Below are positions 1 through 10,029 of a stretch of DNA of 64,000 nucleotides, piece after piece. The stretch is from Alnus glutinosa (lineage: Eukaryota; Streptophyta; Magnoliopsida; Fagales; Betulaceae): positions 37,158,154 to 37,222,153 of the forward strand of contig NC_084886.1 of assembly GCF_958979055.1 (NCBI RefSeq), in the 5' to 3' direction. The first letter of the stretch is position 1. Each line of letters opens with the position of its first letter. Position numbers and translations under genes: made by a program. The notes beneath the pieces are model-generated. The model searched no databases. It was not told the origin of the DNA and saw nothing but the letters and a program-made list of their open reading frames with translations.

Positions 1-1
1 T

Positions 2-622
2 TCTGCCCCGTCTCCTCCATCGGAGTTGGCATCGCCACCGTTCTCTTCAGAGACGCAGACGTTTATTATTCCTCCATCTCCAGGAGCAACTCCACCAACA
101 AGAAGAAGCCACCACAAAGAACATTCAAGAACCCCTCCTTCGGGATCTACATCAAGTCATCATAAATTACCTCCATCCCCAATTCATAAATCAATGAATC
201 CCGCCATCAAAAAAATATGTGCCACCACAGACAACCCTTCTCTTTGCCTCTCCTCTATAGCTCCATTTCTGTTCGGCAAGAGTGACCCCCTCTCTGTGCT
301 TGCGATGGCAATAAAGGCTTCCCTACGACACACAAAGAAGGCAATGTCGAAGGCTTCACAGCTCGCCGCAGGAGCCGACCCCTCTCCTTCCGTCGAGGAC
401 TGCAAAGACAGTTACAGCGATGCTTTGGATAACTTTCAGAATGCCATGGATGCAATCCATCCTCGTGACATTGGTACAATCAATAGCATGCTTAGCGCAG
501 CTTTGACAGACTTTGACACATGTGAGGATGGGTTTAGCGGAGACTCCCCATTATCATTCTACGATGACAAGGGCTCCAAGTTGGCTAGCATTTGCCTTGC
601 CATTGCTTCCTTGGTGAAGTGA
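2..622 (+). CDS. PMEI/invertase-inhibitor domain protein, 5' end outside window
   Basis: The reading frame is open from base 2, so the true start and any signal peptide lie upstream. The visible protein begins with about 55 hydrophilic residues rich in Pro, Ser and His, then enters a plant invertase/pectin-methylesterase-inhibitor domain. Family marks are the opening IKKICATTDNPSLC, with its two Cys in the first helical hairpin, a third Cys in SVEDCKDSY, a fourth in DFDTCEDGF, and a hydrophobic end SICLAIASLVK. In this family the four Cys form two disulfides and the protein acts in the cell wall on pectin methylesterase or invertase; which target applies here cannot be told. The domain is close to the usual 150 residues and shows no break. 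A possible AATAAA poly(A) signal lies at 694-699, about 70 bases past the TGA. The Pro/His-rich leader could belong to an extensin-like fusion or an incorrectly open upstream frame. Confidence 0.8.
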   Translation, partial: SAPSPPSELASPPFSSETQTFIIPPSPGATPPTRRSHHKEHSRTPPSGSTSSHHKLPPSPIHKSMNPAIKKICATTDNPSLCLSSIAPFLFGKSDPLSVLAMAIKASLRHTKKAMSKASQLAAGADPSPSVEDCKDSYSDALDNFQNAMDAIHPRDIGTINSMLSAALTDFDTCEDGFSGDSPLSFYDDKGSKLASICLAIASLVK

Positions 623-831
623 TCCATTTTCTTTCGATCTCTTTAGTCTGTATTTGATTCTCTTCGGTTTCATTGTGTAAGAGTTATAATAGCAATAAAA
701 AAGGCTTTGTAACGTATCAAATGTGATTAGGATGGTTTGTTTTGAATGAAAAAGTTATACAAATTCGTATTACAATTATTTTCATAACATATTTCTTGTA
801 TCAGTGTCTTTGATAATAACCATTATATTAT
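623..831. other. 3' flank of the PMEI gene
   Basis: AT-rich sequence with a likely poly(A) signal at 694-699. No further coding sequence is seen. Confidence 0.4.
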
Positions 832-980
832 CTCACAAATTTGTAATCTCACATTTTTATCTCACAAATACTTAATTTCAGAGCTCTAGTCCGGCCCTAG
901 AGCTCTTCCTCTCTCTTTCCCTTTCTACTCCCCACTCCTACCCTCCCCCTGTCATTCTGGTTTTTTCTTGTGTTTGTAGG

Positions 981-1121
981 TAGAGACGAAGCCAGAATCT
1001 CTTATAAGCAGGGGCTAGGGGCAAAAAAAATTTGTTGGTATGGGACAAGAAGTTTTTTTTTTTTTTTTTTTCGAATTGAGGGGGCCCATGGCCCCTGCCG
1101 ACCCTCCTAGTTTCGTCCATG
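981..1121. mobile_element. hAT-like MITE, copy in unit 1
   Basis: Imperfect terminal inverted repeats: left TAGAGACGAAGCCAG, right CTAGTTTCGTCCATG. The interior has a T-run followed by GGGGGCCCATGGCCCC. The flanks TTTGTAGG and TTTGTAAG match at 7 of 8 positions, consistent with the 8 bp duplication made by hAT transposases. It is about 140 bp and non-coding. Confidence 0.6.
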
Positions 1122-1286
1122 TTTGTAAGTGTTCTCCGAAATCTCTCTGCTATACATCCGCCCATTGACCTCCGTGTTGTGCCATTCATCTCTAGTCAGG
1201 CCCTAGAGCTCTTCATCTTTCTTTTCCTTTCTACTCCCCACTCCTACCCTCCCCCTCCCATTCTGGTTTTTTCTTGTGTTTGTAGG

Positions 1287-1425
1287 TAGGGACGAAGCCA
1301 GAAGCTTTTATGGGCAGGGCTAGGGGCCAAAAAAATTTGTTGGTAGGGGCCAATAAGGTTTTTTTTTTTTTTTTTGGAATTGAGGGGGGCCATGGCCCCT
1401 ACCGGCCCTCCTAGTTTCGTCCCTG
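1287..1425. mobile_element. hAT-like MITE, copy in unit 2
   Basis: Left end TAGGGACGAAGCCAG, right end CTAGTTTCGTCCCTG, giving TAGGG...CCCTG termini typical of hAT elements. The flanking 8-mers TTTGTAGG and TTTGTAAG are the same as around the other copy, so both descend from one insertion copied by the tandem duplication. Confidence 0.65.
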
Positions 1426-1772
1426 TTTGTAAGTGTTCTTCGACCAGATCAGCAATTTCAATCTTTCCGCTATACATCTGCCCATTGACCTCCGTGTTGT
1501 GCCATTCATCTCCACCCCGGCCGCTGCTGCTGTTTGCTAGTTGTGTTTTTGATTTAAATAAAAGTTTTCTTCTCTTTAGATCTGTCATTATGGGCGATCT
1601 ATGAGATAAAAGTTATTAATGTGTGATGGGTTATCTCTCACGGCCTGGATAGTTCAGTGTGAGAGATTATCTCTCACGGCCGGTTTAAATAAATTTTTAA
1701 GATATTTGGCTACTATTGTCTTAGATCTAATCTGCTCGAAGTAGATATGCTATTTAACTATTTTTGTACATG

Positions 1773-1780
1773 TGTGACAA

Positions 1781-1816
<36 letters not shown>

Positions 1817-4486
1817 CTTTTTTTATATAAATGTAAAACGAGTCATCGCAGTGGCACGACTACATGTCGCTTAGCCAACATATGGCACATGCCCCATAAC
1901 ATGCACCTAATATACAGAGTTACATCTACAGCGGAATACATCATGATACCATCAAACATAGCGGAAATGCATAACTATAAATAAATCTGTTATCTATACA
2001 AAAGTGAGCCATAACACAAGTCTATTTGTTTAAGGCTTAACTACATAAATATTACAAAAGAATGGCTTATACAAAATAATACGTGACACATGCGTCACAA
2101 GCCATATACAAAAGTACTCAAAATAAGGACATCATAGTCCATCCCACTACGACTGTCGCTACGGACTTCAATCGTAGTAACCCAAATAAAATGCTACCGG
2201 ATCATCATCTGCATTAGGAGTACTTGCAATCATAGGAATATTATCTACACGGTTGTGGTGGTATCCACATCCGCATAGGTGAAAAAATGAGTCCACCGTC
2301 TCAGTATAAAACACACTAAGACCTCAGCGATATTAAACTAACTGAGTTTTCACAAAGAACCAACCTTTATTTTATTTTTAGTCATGCGAGCACTATATCA
2401 GCCACAATTTACCAATAGCTAATACAGTAAACACTGACTATCCAAAAAACATTTAAAACATACTATATAGTTGTGAACATATGTAGAAGTTCTAGTCATC
2501 CCCCCTTGGAAGTTTCTACATACAGACCCCTCTATAATAATACTTTTGAATGATGGTTCAGACATATGTGCACACGATTACTCCATTACAGATATTACGT
2601 ATACACATAATTCTTAAGCAAGAAAACTTGGCATTTTACTCTTCCATACTAGGATATCATCCTTCAACATAATACTCGCAACACCATCTCGAATCGTATT
2701 TCAGCTTCATGCCTTGAACATCAGTAGATCATGTGAGCACTAGAGTAAAACTCTATTATGCTAACACGTCTTTCCTAAAGAACAATGATAGTCAACTTAC
2801 TTACTCATAGACATGTCATTACTCGCACCTGGGCAGTCATGAATCCATTTACATTCAAGTTCAATGTTTCTTAAACACATGCAACCATCCGATAGAAATA
2901 TACATAAGCGCTTTTCATTTAAGACACTTATGCATACCAATACGTCTAGTAAAAACTACTCATAGCATAAAAACATCACTTATAAAACAATGCTATACAT
3001 GATATGCATGAAACTGGGTTTACTGAGGCTTAGGTCCCCCACGATGCTGATAACTACTGTTTAACTATGTTTACTGCGTTCTGTTACAGTTGTACTGCTG
3101 TTATATGTATGCTCTATACTGCATGCTCTATGCTTTGTGCTTCACCAGTATATGTTTCACTAGTGTATCATGCTATAAAATCATGCTGTTACTAAATCAT
3201 GTTCCCTTAAAACTAAATAAATCCAACATTTTATCAAACACTTTGAAATCATTCAAATCATAGTTTCTTCATAAAACATAAACAGTTTTAACATGACATG
3301 TTCTCAAACAATTTGCATAATTTAAATCCCAACATCAGCACATACTCAAACACTTTAAATCAATTCAACACATTTCACTCATGCATCAATTCTTAAACAT
3401 CATGGATATAATTGAACATAATCAAACAATTCAAATTATCCAAAACATATAATTCATCATATGGTCGGTTCGGATTTATAAAACAATATACATTTTACAA
3501 ATCCATAATATATATAAAAATATTTATTTTCTCAGTGAGTAAAATACTCACCTCAGATTGCTTGTACTCCAAACGACTTTAAGCTCAACCATAAAATGCC
3601 ACTAAAAATACAATACATTATATTATTTAGTATTCTAACCAAATAATCACACTAGGTAGCATTTTGAATTGCTCAAAAGCCACATTGCTAATTTACCCAT
3701 AAAACCCTAAAATCCCTAAATATTTATCCAAAATTTCTAATCACTTTAATAAACCCAATATTGCTAACACATAAGCATTACTTAGGGTTAATCACATAAA
3801 ATAACACTTACAAAATACCCAATAAACTAAGGTCTATGAAAACTTACCAAAAATTTGCCACGCCAAGACCAAATGCTCGAGAAGCTCCTAGCAACTCCAA
3901 ACCACACAAAATCTAGAGAAAATACCAAGTTAAACTCATTTCTACAAGATTTATCAAAAATCTCCAAAAATGCGAGTTTAGCGATTTATCTTAAAACGTT
4001 CGGTCAAAACGTAGATTGGGCTTCGAGGATTACGTTATCGAAGTTGGATCTAAGATTGGACGGTTAGATTTCAAGATATCACGGTTTTTAGGTGAAAAAT
4101 CGTATAGAAAAAGAGAGAAATTCGGAGCTGCTGAGAAAAAAAGGGCGTTCTGCCCTCTTTAAAACGGTCCCCATTCGGACGGGCATCATAAACCGTCTGG
4201 ATGCGTGTGAAATGAGGCGTCTGCCTCACACATGACAGGTACTGTCCGGACAAGCCTTTTGTGTCGTCCGGACACGCCAGATTAATTTCACTTATTTCCT
4301 TTATTTTCAATTTTCCATTTCCTTTCTAATTCATTTTCTCACATTTTTTCCTTATATAATTTATTTCTTTGGACTATAAAATATTCTCTGTGCGTCCTAT
4401 TGTATTTTTCAATCGTCTAATTAATTTTAGTCATTTATTCATTAAATTTTATTCTTAAAATGGTAGATAATAATCGGGACATCACA
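1773..4486 (+). mobile_element. Solo LTR of a long-LTR Ty3-type element, 2.7 kb
   Basis: The unit starts TGTGACAACCC, ends GGGACATCACA (inverted ends, TG...CA) and is flanked on both sides by ACATG (1768-1772 and 4487-4491), a perfect 5 bp target-site duplication. It has no gag or pol. Text from about 1835 to 3550 matches the LTR at 60,424 almost line for line, for example the words around ATCGCAGTGGCACGACTA and GGTTGTGGTGGTATCCACAT. A run of about 37 T lies near its start. A short stem-loop GTGAGT-AAAAT-ACTCAC is at 3535-3551. Its plan resembles the long LTRs of Tekay-type chromoviruses; the clade is inference. Confidence 0.85.
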
Positions 4487-4651
4487 ACATGAGTTAACGG
4501 AAAATGAAAGTCATAGATAGCATTTTATTGTAAGAATTTTGTTTATATCTATGACTTTGTAACCTCATAACATGTGGCTATGATTTTGCAGAGCTTTATG
4601 CTCCTGATCTTTGATTAATGAAATACTCAGATATTTCGTTAAAAAAAAAAA

Positions 4652-4823
4652 ACATTATATTATTATTAGCAAACACGCAACGCAATCTAATAATATATTA
4701 ACCATTATATTATTACATTTTTTAAAGCAATTGGAGCCATATAATATTTTAGAATATTATCTTAATTTAGAAATTCAAATCTTTAAACTAAAATAGGATA
4801 ACATTATATTAACCACTCATCTT
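4652..4823. other. AT-rich flank between retroposon and copia LTR
   Basis: AT-rich sequence with several CATTATATT-like words. Nothing coding is seen. Confidence 0.3.
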
Positions 4824-5095
4824 TGTTATAATATATTTTCATATAATTGTGATTGTAATCAAATCATTGTCCTTGTGATTTGATTATTTTATTTATATTG
4901 TATTCACCAACCACATTTTCCCTACATATAAATAATGATTATTGGTATTGTAAAGATCATCAATAATAAAAGAAAAAAGATAGCCTCTAAGGCTTTAACA
5001 TGTGGATATAGGTCATAGACCGAACCATGTAAATCGTATGCATTTATTTTCTTTACTCCTTTTAGTTTCCTTTACATTAATGAATTTTTTTTTCA
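4824..5095 (+). repeat. Ty1/copia-type LTR, about 272 bp
   Basis: It opens TGTTATAATATATT, a common copia LTR start, and ends TTTTTTTCA directly before an initiator-Met primer site at 5096. No second LTR copy is seen, so this is the 5' end of a truncated element. Confidence 0.55.
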
Positions 5096-5650
5096 TGATA
5101 TCAGAGCTACAGGTTAATGCCAATTTTCAATCATGTGTGTAGATTTCAAATTTTATTTTCTTCATTTTCTGCTCTCATCGCTCTGTCTCTAATTTTTCTC
5201 TAATTTTTCCATAGTATCAGAAATTAGCATAACGAACTTTGAAAAACAAAGGATTGTTTCAAGAGCATCACGTTCAATCCCTTGCAAACAGAGCTTTTAT
5301 TTTGCTTTAGTTCAGACTCGTTTGTTCTAAGATTGCAGAATCATGACATTATTGCTAGCCAAAAAATGTCGTTGTTGAAATCCATATTCAATTTGGGTAT
5401 TTTTCTTGGCGAAGTGTGATAATTCTACTTCCTCCGTATTTTCTTTTTGCTTCCATCATGCAGCTCTATTATGCTTCACAATAGAAACCCAAAACCAAAC
5501 CCATTCCATTACACAAAAAAATCATCAATCTAATTCCAAAATCTACAAACAATTCTATATCTGATTCAACCAAAATCACCCAATACACTAATTGATGTGA
5601 TAGTCGTACGTTGGCATTGATTTTGTTGCCTTGTTTAGATGAGTTAGGTG
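5096..5650 (+). mobile_element. Primer-binding site and leader of a truncated copia element
   Basis: TGATATCAGAGCTACAGG at 5096 is one base off the usual TGGTATCAGAGC initiator-tRNA-Met primer site. The leader that follows has no gag reading frame. The right edge of the fragment is not visible. Confidence 0.45.
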
Positions 5651-5725
5651 TTGTGTTGATTTGTTTCCTTCTTGAGATGATGTTAACCATTGTGTGTTTA
5701 TTTGGTTGCCTTGTAGATCCGTGGC
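5651..5725. repeat. Dispersed repeat, partner at 32374-32468
   Basis: This stretch (TTGTGTTGATTTGTTTCC ... GTGTGTTTATTTGGTTGCC ... GATCCGTGG) recurs in direct orientation at 32374-32468 with substitutions and an insertion of about 15 bases. Neither copy has coding potential. Confidence 0.6.
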
Positions 5726-6230
5726 TTTTCCTTTGATGTGGTTGATGTTTCATTACGCCCCTACAAGCAAGACATAAGGCAGGTGACATTGAGCTTGGTG
5801 GGCATGAGAGGGAGAAGTGAGGTGAGGCAATAGGTTAGTAGGACGTGTTAGGAGGAAGTGAGTGGGGGGCTTCACTTAAAAAATAAAAAATAAATAAAGA
5901 TGAAAATAATAATAAGGGACGTGTGGGTTTTTTTTTTTTTTTTTTTGTCAAGATAATAGAATCTTCTTTTTCGAGCCAAATGTCCCTCAATGCGTGGCCC
6001 TCAAGTTTATAGAAACTTTTTCTTCAAGCCACGTTCACCCCGTGTACTGATTTAAACACACTGGGCCTCACTTCCTCTTCACCCCTTCTGAATTGTGAAG
6101 CTTTCAAATTCAAAGAAACCAGCAGGTACTTTCTGAACTTTTTAGTACATCCTTCTTTAGTTTCAAATAAAATTATATAATATTCTTCTATTTTCTCTTT
6201 ATAAAACACGAAGCACTAAGCACTAGACCC
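5726..6230. other. Non-coding sequence with poly(T) tract
   Basis: No gene is seen. A run of about 20 T ends at 5945 and is followed by TGTCA, one candidate for the left edge of the long LTR that ends at 13,847, but no matching target-site duplication was found. Confidence 0.3.
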
Positions 6231-6817
6231 ATTTTTTTTTTTCTTTCTTCTTCTTCTTCTTCTTTTTTCCTTCTCTGTTTTGTTTTTCTTTTCTTTCCAT
6301 ACCAACCAAACCAAAGAGAGACAAGAGGGATGGGGAAGAGACCGAATGAGTGGGGCAAGGAGAAGACCCAGCCGGTGGGTTGGCCGCCAGACTGGGCAGA
6401 CGACGCCGTCGGGCCGGCAGGCCACGGTCCCGTGTCGGCGACATCTCCGGAGATCGTTTTTCGGCGATTTGTCTAGTACCCATATCGTAGGAAGCCCATT
6501 TTCTTCATGAGTAAGTGAAAAATATATGGGTTTTGATTTTATTTTTTTAAGGTTAGGTTATTAATTAGAAGAATTTTCGGTTGAATCAAACCCTTAGATT
6601 TCAAAATTTAATTTGTGGGTTGTTAGAACAGAATGGGTATCGGAAGATTTTTGGGTAAGTATAATTTTTAGGCTTAGTTTCCATTGTTTGGTTTGTTTCT
6701 AATGAAATTCTTGGAGAAGTCGTAGAGTTGTTGATGAAATCTTGTGGGTTTTGATCTGTGTGGAATTTTCATTAAATATGAGTGGTGTGAAATTTTCTTA
6801 TGAGAATATTGACTCCC
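6231..6817 (-). mobile_element. Left part of a long chromovirus-type LTR
   Basis: This text is the left continuation of 12093-13847; the two are separated by the chromovirus at 6818-12087, and joining at one copy of CTCCC makes them contiguous. It holds a pyrimidine-rich tract (about 6231-6300, including TTC repeats) and a GC-rich stretch with CCGGAGAT and CGCCG words like the distal part of the LTR at 60,424. The left edge is uncertain. Confidence 0.4.
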
Positions 6818-7207
6818 TGATGCAATCAAATAATAAAAATAAACAAAAGAAAAGATATGTGCTACTTCGAGAGAGCCTTGATCTCCAAAACAACAAAAAG
6901 GTTTAGGTTTTCATAATATTCAACATGCCTCTTTATTCCTTAGGGTTACATATATATAAAAGACGGCTAGGTCATAAGACGTAACCATTAGGTCTAGCCG
7001 TCATACATTGTGTAGGAAATAACTAAGAATGGAAATACATTCCTTATTTAGCTAAGACACTTTAGGGAAAGAAAATATGGAGAGATATCCTACTCCTTAT
7101 TCGACTAGAGGCTGCTAGGGTTGAATGTGGTTAGGGTTGGGTTCTGCTGTAGTGTGGCGGCTAGGGCTGCAATATGCCACGTCAGCCTTAGTAGGCTGTC
7201 CGCATCA
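6818..7207 (-). repeat. 3' LTR of the Reina-like element
   Basis: 390 bp. The adjoining bases 7208-7222 read on the minus strand as a polypurine tract (AGGGGGGAGGGA). The LTR contains an inverted repeat GACGGCTAG...CTAGCCGTC at 6962-7002 that is kept in the related small element at 46,859. Confidence 0.88.
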
Positions 7208-7212
7208 TCCCT

Positions 7213-10028
7213 CCCCCCTAACAATTTCCTTGTCCCTAAGGAAAAACTCCAGAAATTGAGCTTTGATCATGTCTTCCTCTTCCAATGTCGCTTCCGCCGG
7301 AGAAAGGCCCTACCAATGAATGAGCAACTCAGGTTTCTTGTGCCTGATCCGAGTTTCCAATACAGCCTGTGGTGTGGGAGTAAGTCGGCCGTCTTCTAGT
7401 GCTTCTGGAAGGTGCTAGCAAGCAACCTGCTTGCTGCCAAGGTATCTTTTTAGTAAGCTTATGTGGAAGACCGAGTGAATCCGGGACCCCGGTGGCAAGC
7501 TCAACTTGTAGCCCATATTACTAATTTTCTTGATAACCTGAAATGGTCCATGGAACCGAGCAGCCAGCTTAGTATTCTTGCGCATATAAACTGAAACCTG
7601 CCGATAGGGCTGCAGCTTCAAGTAGACCCAATCACCTTCCTCCAATTCTTCTTCTCGGTGTTTGCCATCATAGACCCTCTTCATGCGTTCTTGGGCAGCC
7701 TGTATGTTATTCTTCAAGTCCTTCATCATCTGATCTCGCTCCATCAACTCCCTTCCTACCGCTTCGACTCTAGCTGTGCCAGGAAGATAGGCGAGTAACT
7801 TGGGAGGATCCCGACCATAAACCACAGTAAAAGGCATGTTTTTAATGGTGGAGTGCCAGCTGGTGTTGTAGCTATATTCTACCCAAGCCAGCCACTTGCC
7901 CCATTCCTTTGGTTGGTTGCTTGTAAAACACCGCAAATACATCTCCAAAGTCCGGTTGACCACTTCTGTTTGCCTATCGGTTTGAGGGTGATAGGCTGAA
8001 CTGAAGTTGAAGGAAGTTCCCTACAATTTAAATAATTCCTTCCAGAATTCGCTGGTGAAGGCTGGGTCTCGGTCACATACTATTGACTTCGGCATACCAT
8101 GGAGTTTGAACACATTCTCAAAGAAAACATGTGCTATGCTCACAGCAGTGTAGGGGTGACATATAGCTAAGAAATGGGCATATTTGGACAGCCGGTCTAC
8201 TACCACAAGAATGGTTGTTTTCCCTCTTGAATTTGGCAAGCCATCTATGAAGTCCATAAAGATATCTTCCCATATTCGCTCCAGAATAGGGAGTGGCTAC
8301 AACAATCCCCGTGGCGTGAGATTCTCCGTCTTGTGGCGTTGGCATACATCACAACCTCTGATGAATTCTTTAATCCAACTCCTCATTCCCTTCCAATAGA
8401 AACTAGCCCGGATTCTTTGATAGGTTTTGTGGTACCCCTCATGGAAATGACCATGTATTTGCTCCAAAATGGTGGTGAGCGGTAGATGCGGTCCTTATAG
8501 TACAAGAGACCATCCCTGAATTCCCAAGGACCGAGTGTCTCCCCCTCATGAATTTTCTTGATAACTTCTTAAAGAGTCGAATCTTTCTCTACTTCTCCCC
8601 GGACAATGTCGAGCCACCTTGGAACTAGTCCAGATACTGCCAAGAGCTCAGCTTGCTGTGAACTCTGCTCCCTTCCCTGCCCAGTATTTTCATCTCTGCG
8701 AGTAAGTGCATCTGCCACAGTATTCTCCTTCCCGCGCTTGTACTCCACCGAAAAATCGAAACCCATCAACTTATATAACCACCTCTGCTGTACAGTAGTA
8801 GAGATTTTTTGAGACCATAAATATTTGAGACTATGTTGGTCGGATCTTACCACAAAGTGCCGCCCAAGGAGGTAGGGCCGCCATCGCTGAACTGCCATTA
8901 CTAGAGCCAACATCTCCTTTTCATAGGTAGACAACAAAAGTTGTGTTCCTTGCAGGGCTTGACTCAAAAAAGCTATGGGCCGACCCTAGTGTAAAACAGC
9001 CCTTATTCCCACTCCGCAGGCATCACATTCCACCACAAACTCCTTAGAAAAATCTGGTAAAGCGAGTACCGAAGCCTCTGTCATGGCTAGCTTGAGTTTT
9101 TCAAAAGCGACCTCTGCTAGAATGGACCAAGCAAAGTCGTTTTTCTTCGACATCCGGTTCAGCGGGGCTGCTATCTTCCCATAGTCTTGTATGAAGCGCC
9201 GGTAATAACATGTGAGATCTAAAAATCCACGCATAGCCTTGGGGGTTGTCGGTTTAGGCCATTCCTTCATGGCCTCTATCTTTTCGGGATCAACCGCCAC
9301 GCCCTCGGGGGAAATTACATGCCCCAAATATTGAACCTCCTGCTACCCAAAACTACACTTGGTTCTCTTGAGATAGAGTTGATGTTCTTCCAGCAAGGTC
9401 ATCACCAATTTCAAATGTCCCATGTGTTGCACCCACCCTTGGTTATAAATTAGGATATCATCAAAGAAAACCAACACAAATTTACGAAGTTAAGCGTGGA
9501 ATACCTTGTTCATGAGAGATTGAAAGGTGGAGGGGGAATTGGTTAACCCGAAGGGCATGACAAGGAACTCGTAGTGCCCGTGATGAGTACGGAAGGCCGT
9601 CTTCTCAATGTCTTCCTCGGCTACTCGAACTTGGTGGTACCCCGAGCTTAAGTCCAGCTTGGTGAAGTATTGAGCCCCATGGAGTTCATCCAAGAGTTCA
9701 TCGATGACAGGTATTGGAAATCTATCCTTTACCGTGATCTTATTGAACTCTCGATAATCGACACACATCTGCCATGTTCCATCTCATTTCTTAACTAAGA
9801 GCACTGGAGAGGAGTAGGGACTGTTAGAGGTCGGATGATTCCCCTACCTAGCATGTCCCTGGCCTGCTCTTCTATTTCTGTTTTCTGGAAGAAAGGGTAC
9901 CTGTATGGCTTCACACTGACCGGACTAGCATTCTCATGTAGAATAATGCAGTGATCGTGGCTGCGGGGCGGGGGCAGCCTACTCGGCTTTGCAAAAACTG
10001 CTTCATACTCCTCCAGTAACTGGGTCAT
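7213..10028 (-). pseudogene. pol remnant: RT, RNase H, integrase, chromodomain
   Basis: The minus strand encodes a Ty3 polyprotein cut by several stops and frameshifts. From right to left: the lead-in to RT (10028-9795), the RT core with [13 protein letters not shown] and [13 protein letters not shown] (9768-9490), FFDD of the catalytic box just after in another frame (about 9450-9480), RNase H/connection with CYYRRFIQDYGKIAAPL (9327-8986) and LLSTYEKEMLALVMAVQRW (8967-8569), integrase with VVDRLSKYAHF and CDRDPAFTSEFWKE (8257-8021) and its C-terminal part ending RIHSVFHISLLKRYLG (7963-7415). About 60 codons further on, a chromodomain-like tail with stops reads ELLIHW then GLSPAEATLEEED. It cannot make a whole polyprotein. 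Confidence 0.85.
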
Positions 10029-10029
10029 T

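Larger units (their letters stand above)
884..1512. repeat. Tandem duplication, two units of about 306 and 323 bp
   Basis: Unit 1 runs 884-1189 and unit 2 runs 1190-1512. Both open with CTCTAGTC.GGCCCTAGAG and close with GTTGTGCCATTCATCTC. They differ by scattered substitutions and small indels, including an extra segment after GTGTTCTTCG in unit 2. Each unit carries one copy of the same short inverted-repeat element, so that element was present before the duplication. Confidence 0.8.
832..4651 (+). mobile_element. Poly(A)-ended retroposon, split by a solo LTR
   Basis: Sequence on both sides of the solo LTR at 1773-4486 joins into one unit that ends at 4640-4651 in a run of A, preceded by text like a plant LINE 3' UTR. 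A similar word, CATTATATTAT, stands before the unit (about 820-830) and directly after the poly(A), and may be its target-site duplication, although it is AT-rich and could be chance. No open reading frame of useful length is present, so this is a 5'-truncated LINE or a SINE-like copy. Near 1631-1682 the word TTATCTCTCACGGCC occurs twice, the second time as half of a 19 bp palindrome (1659-1677). Confidence 0.4.
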
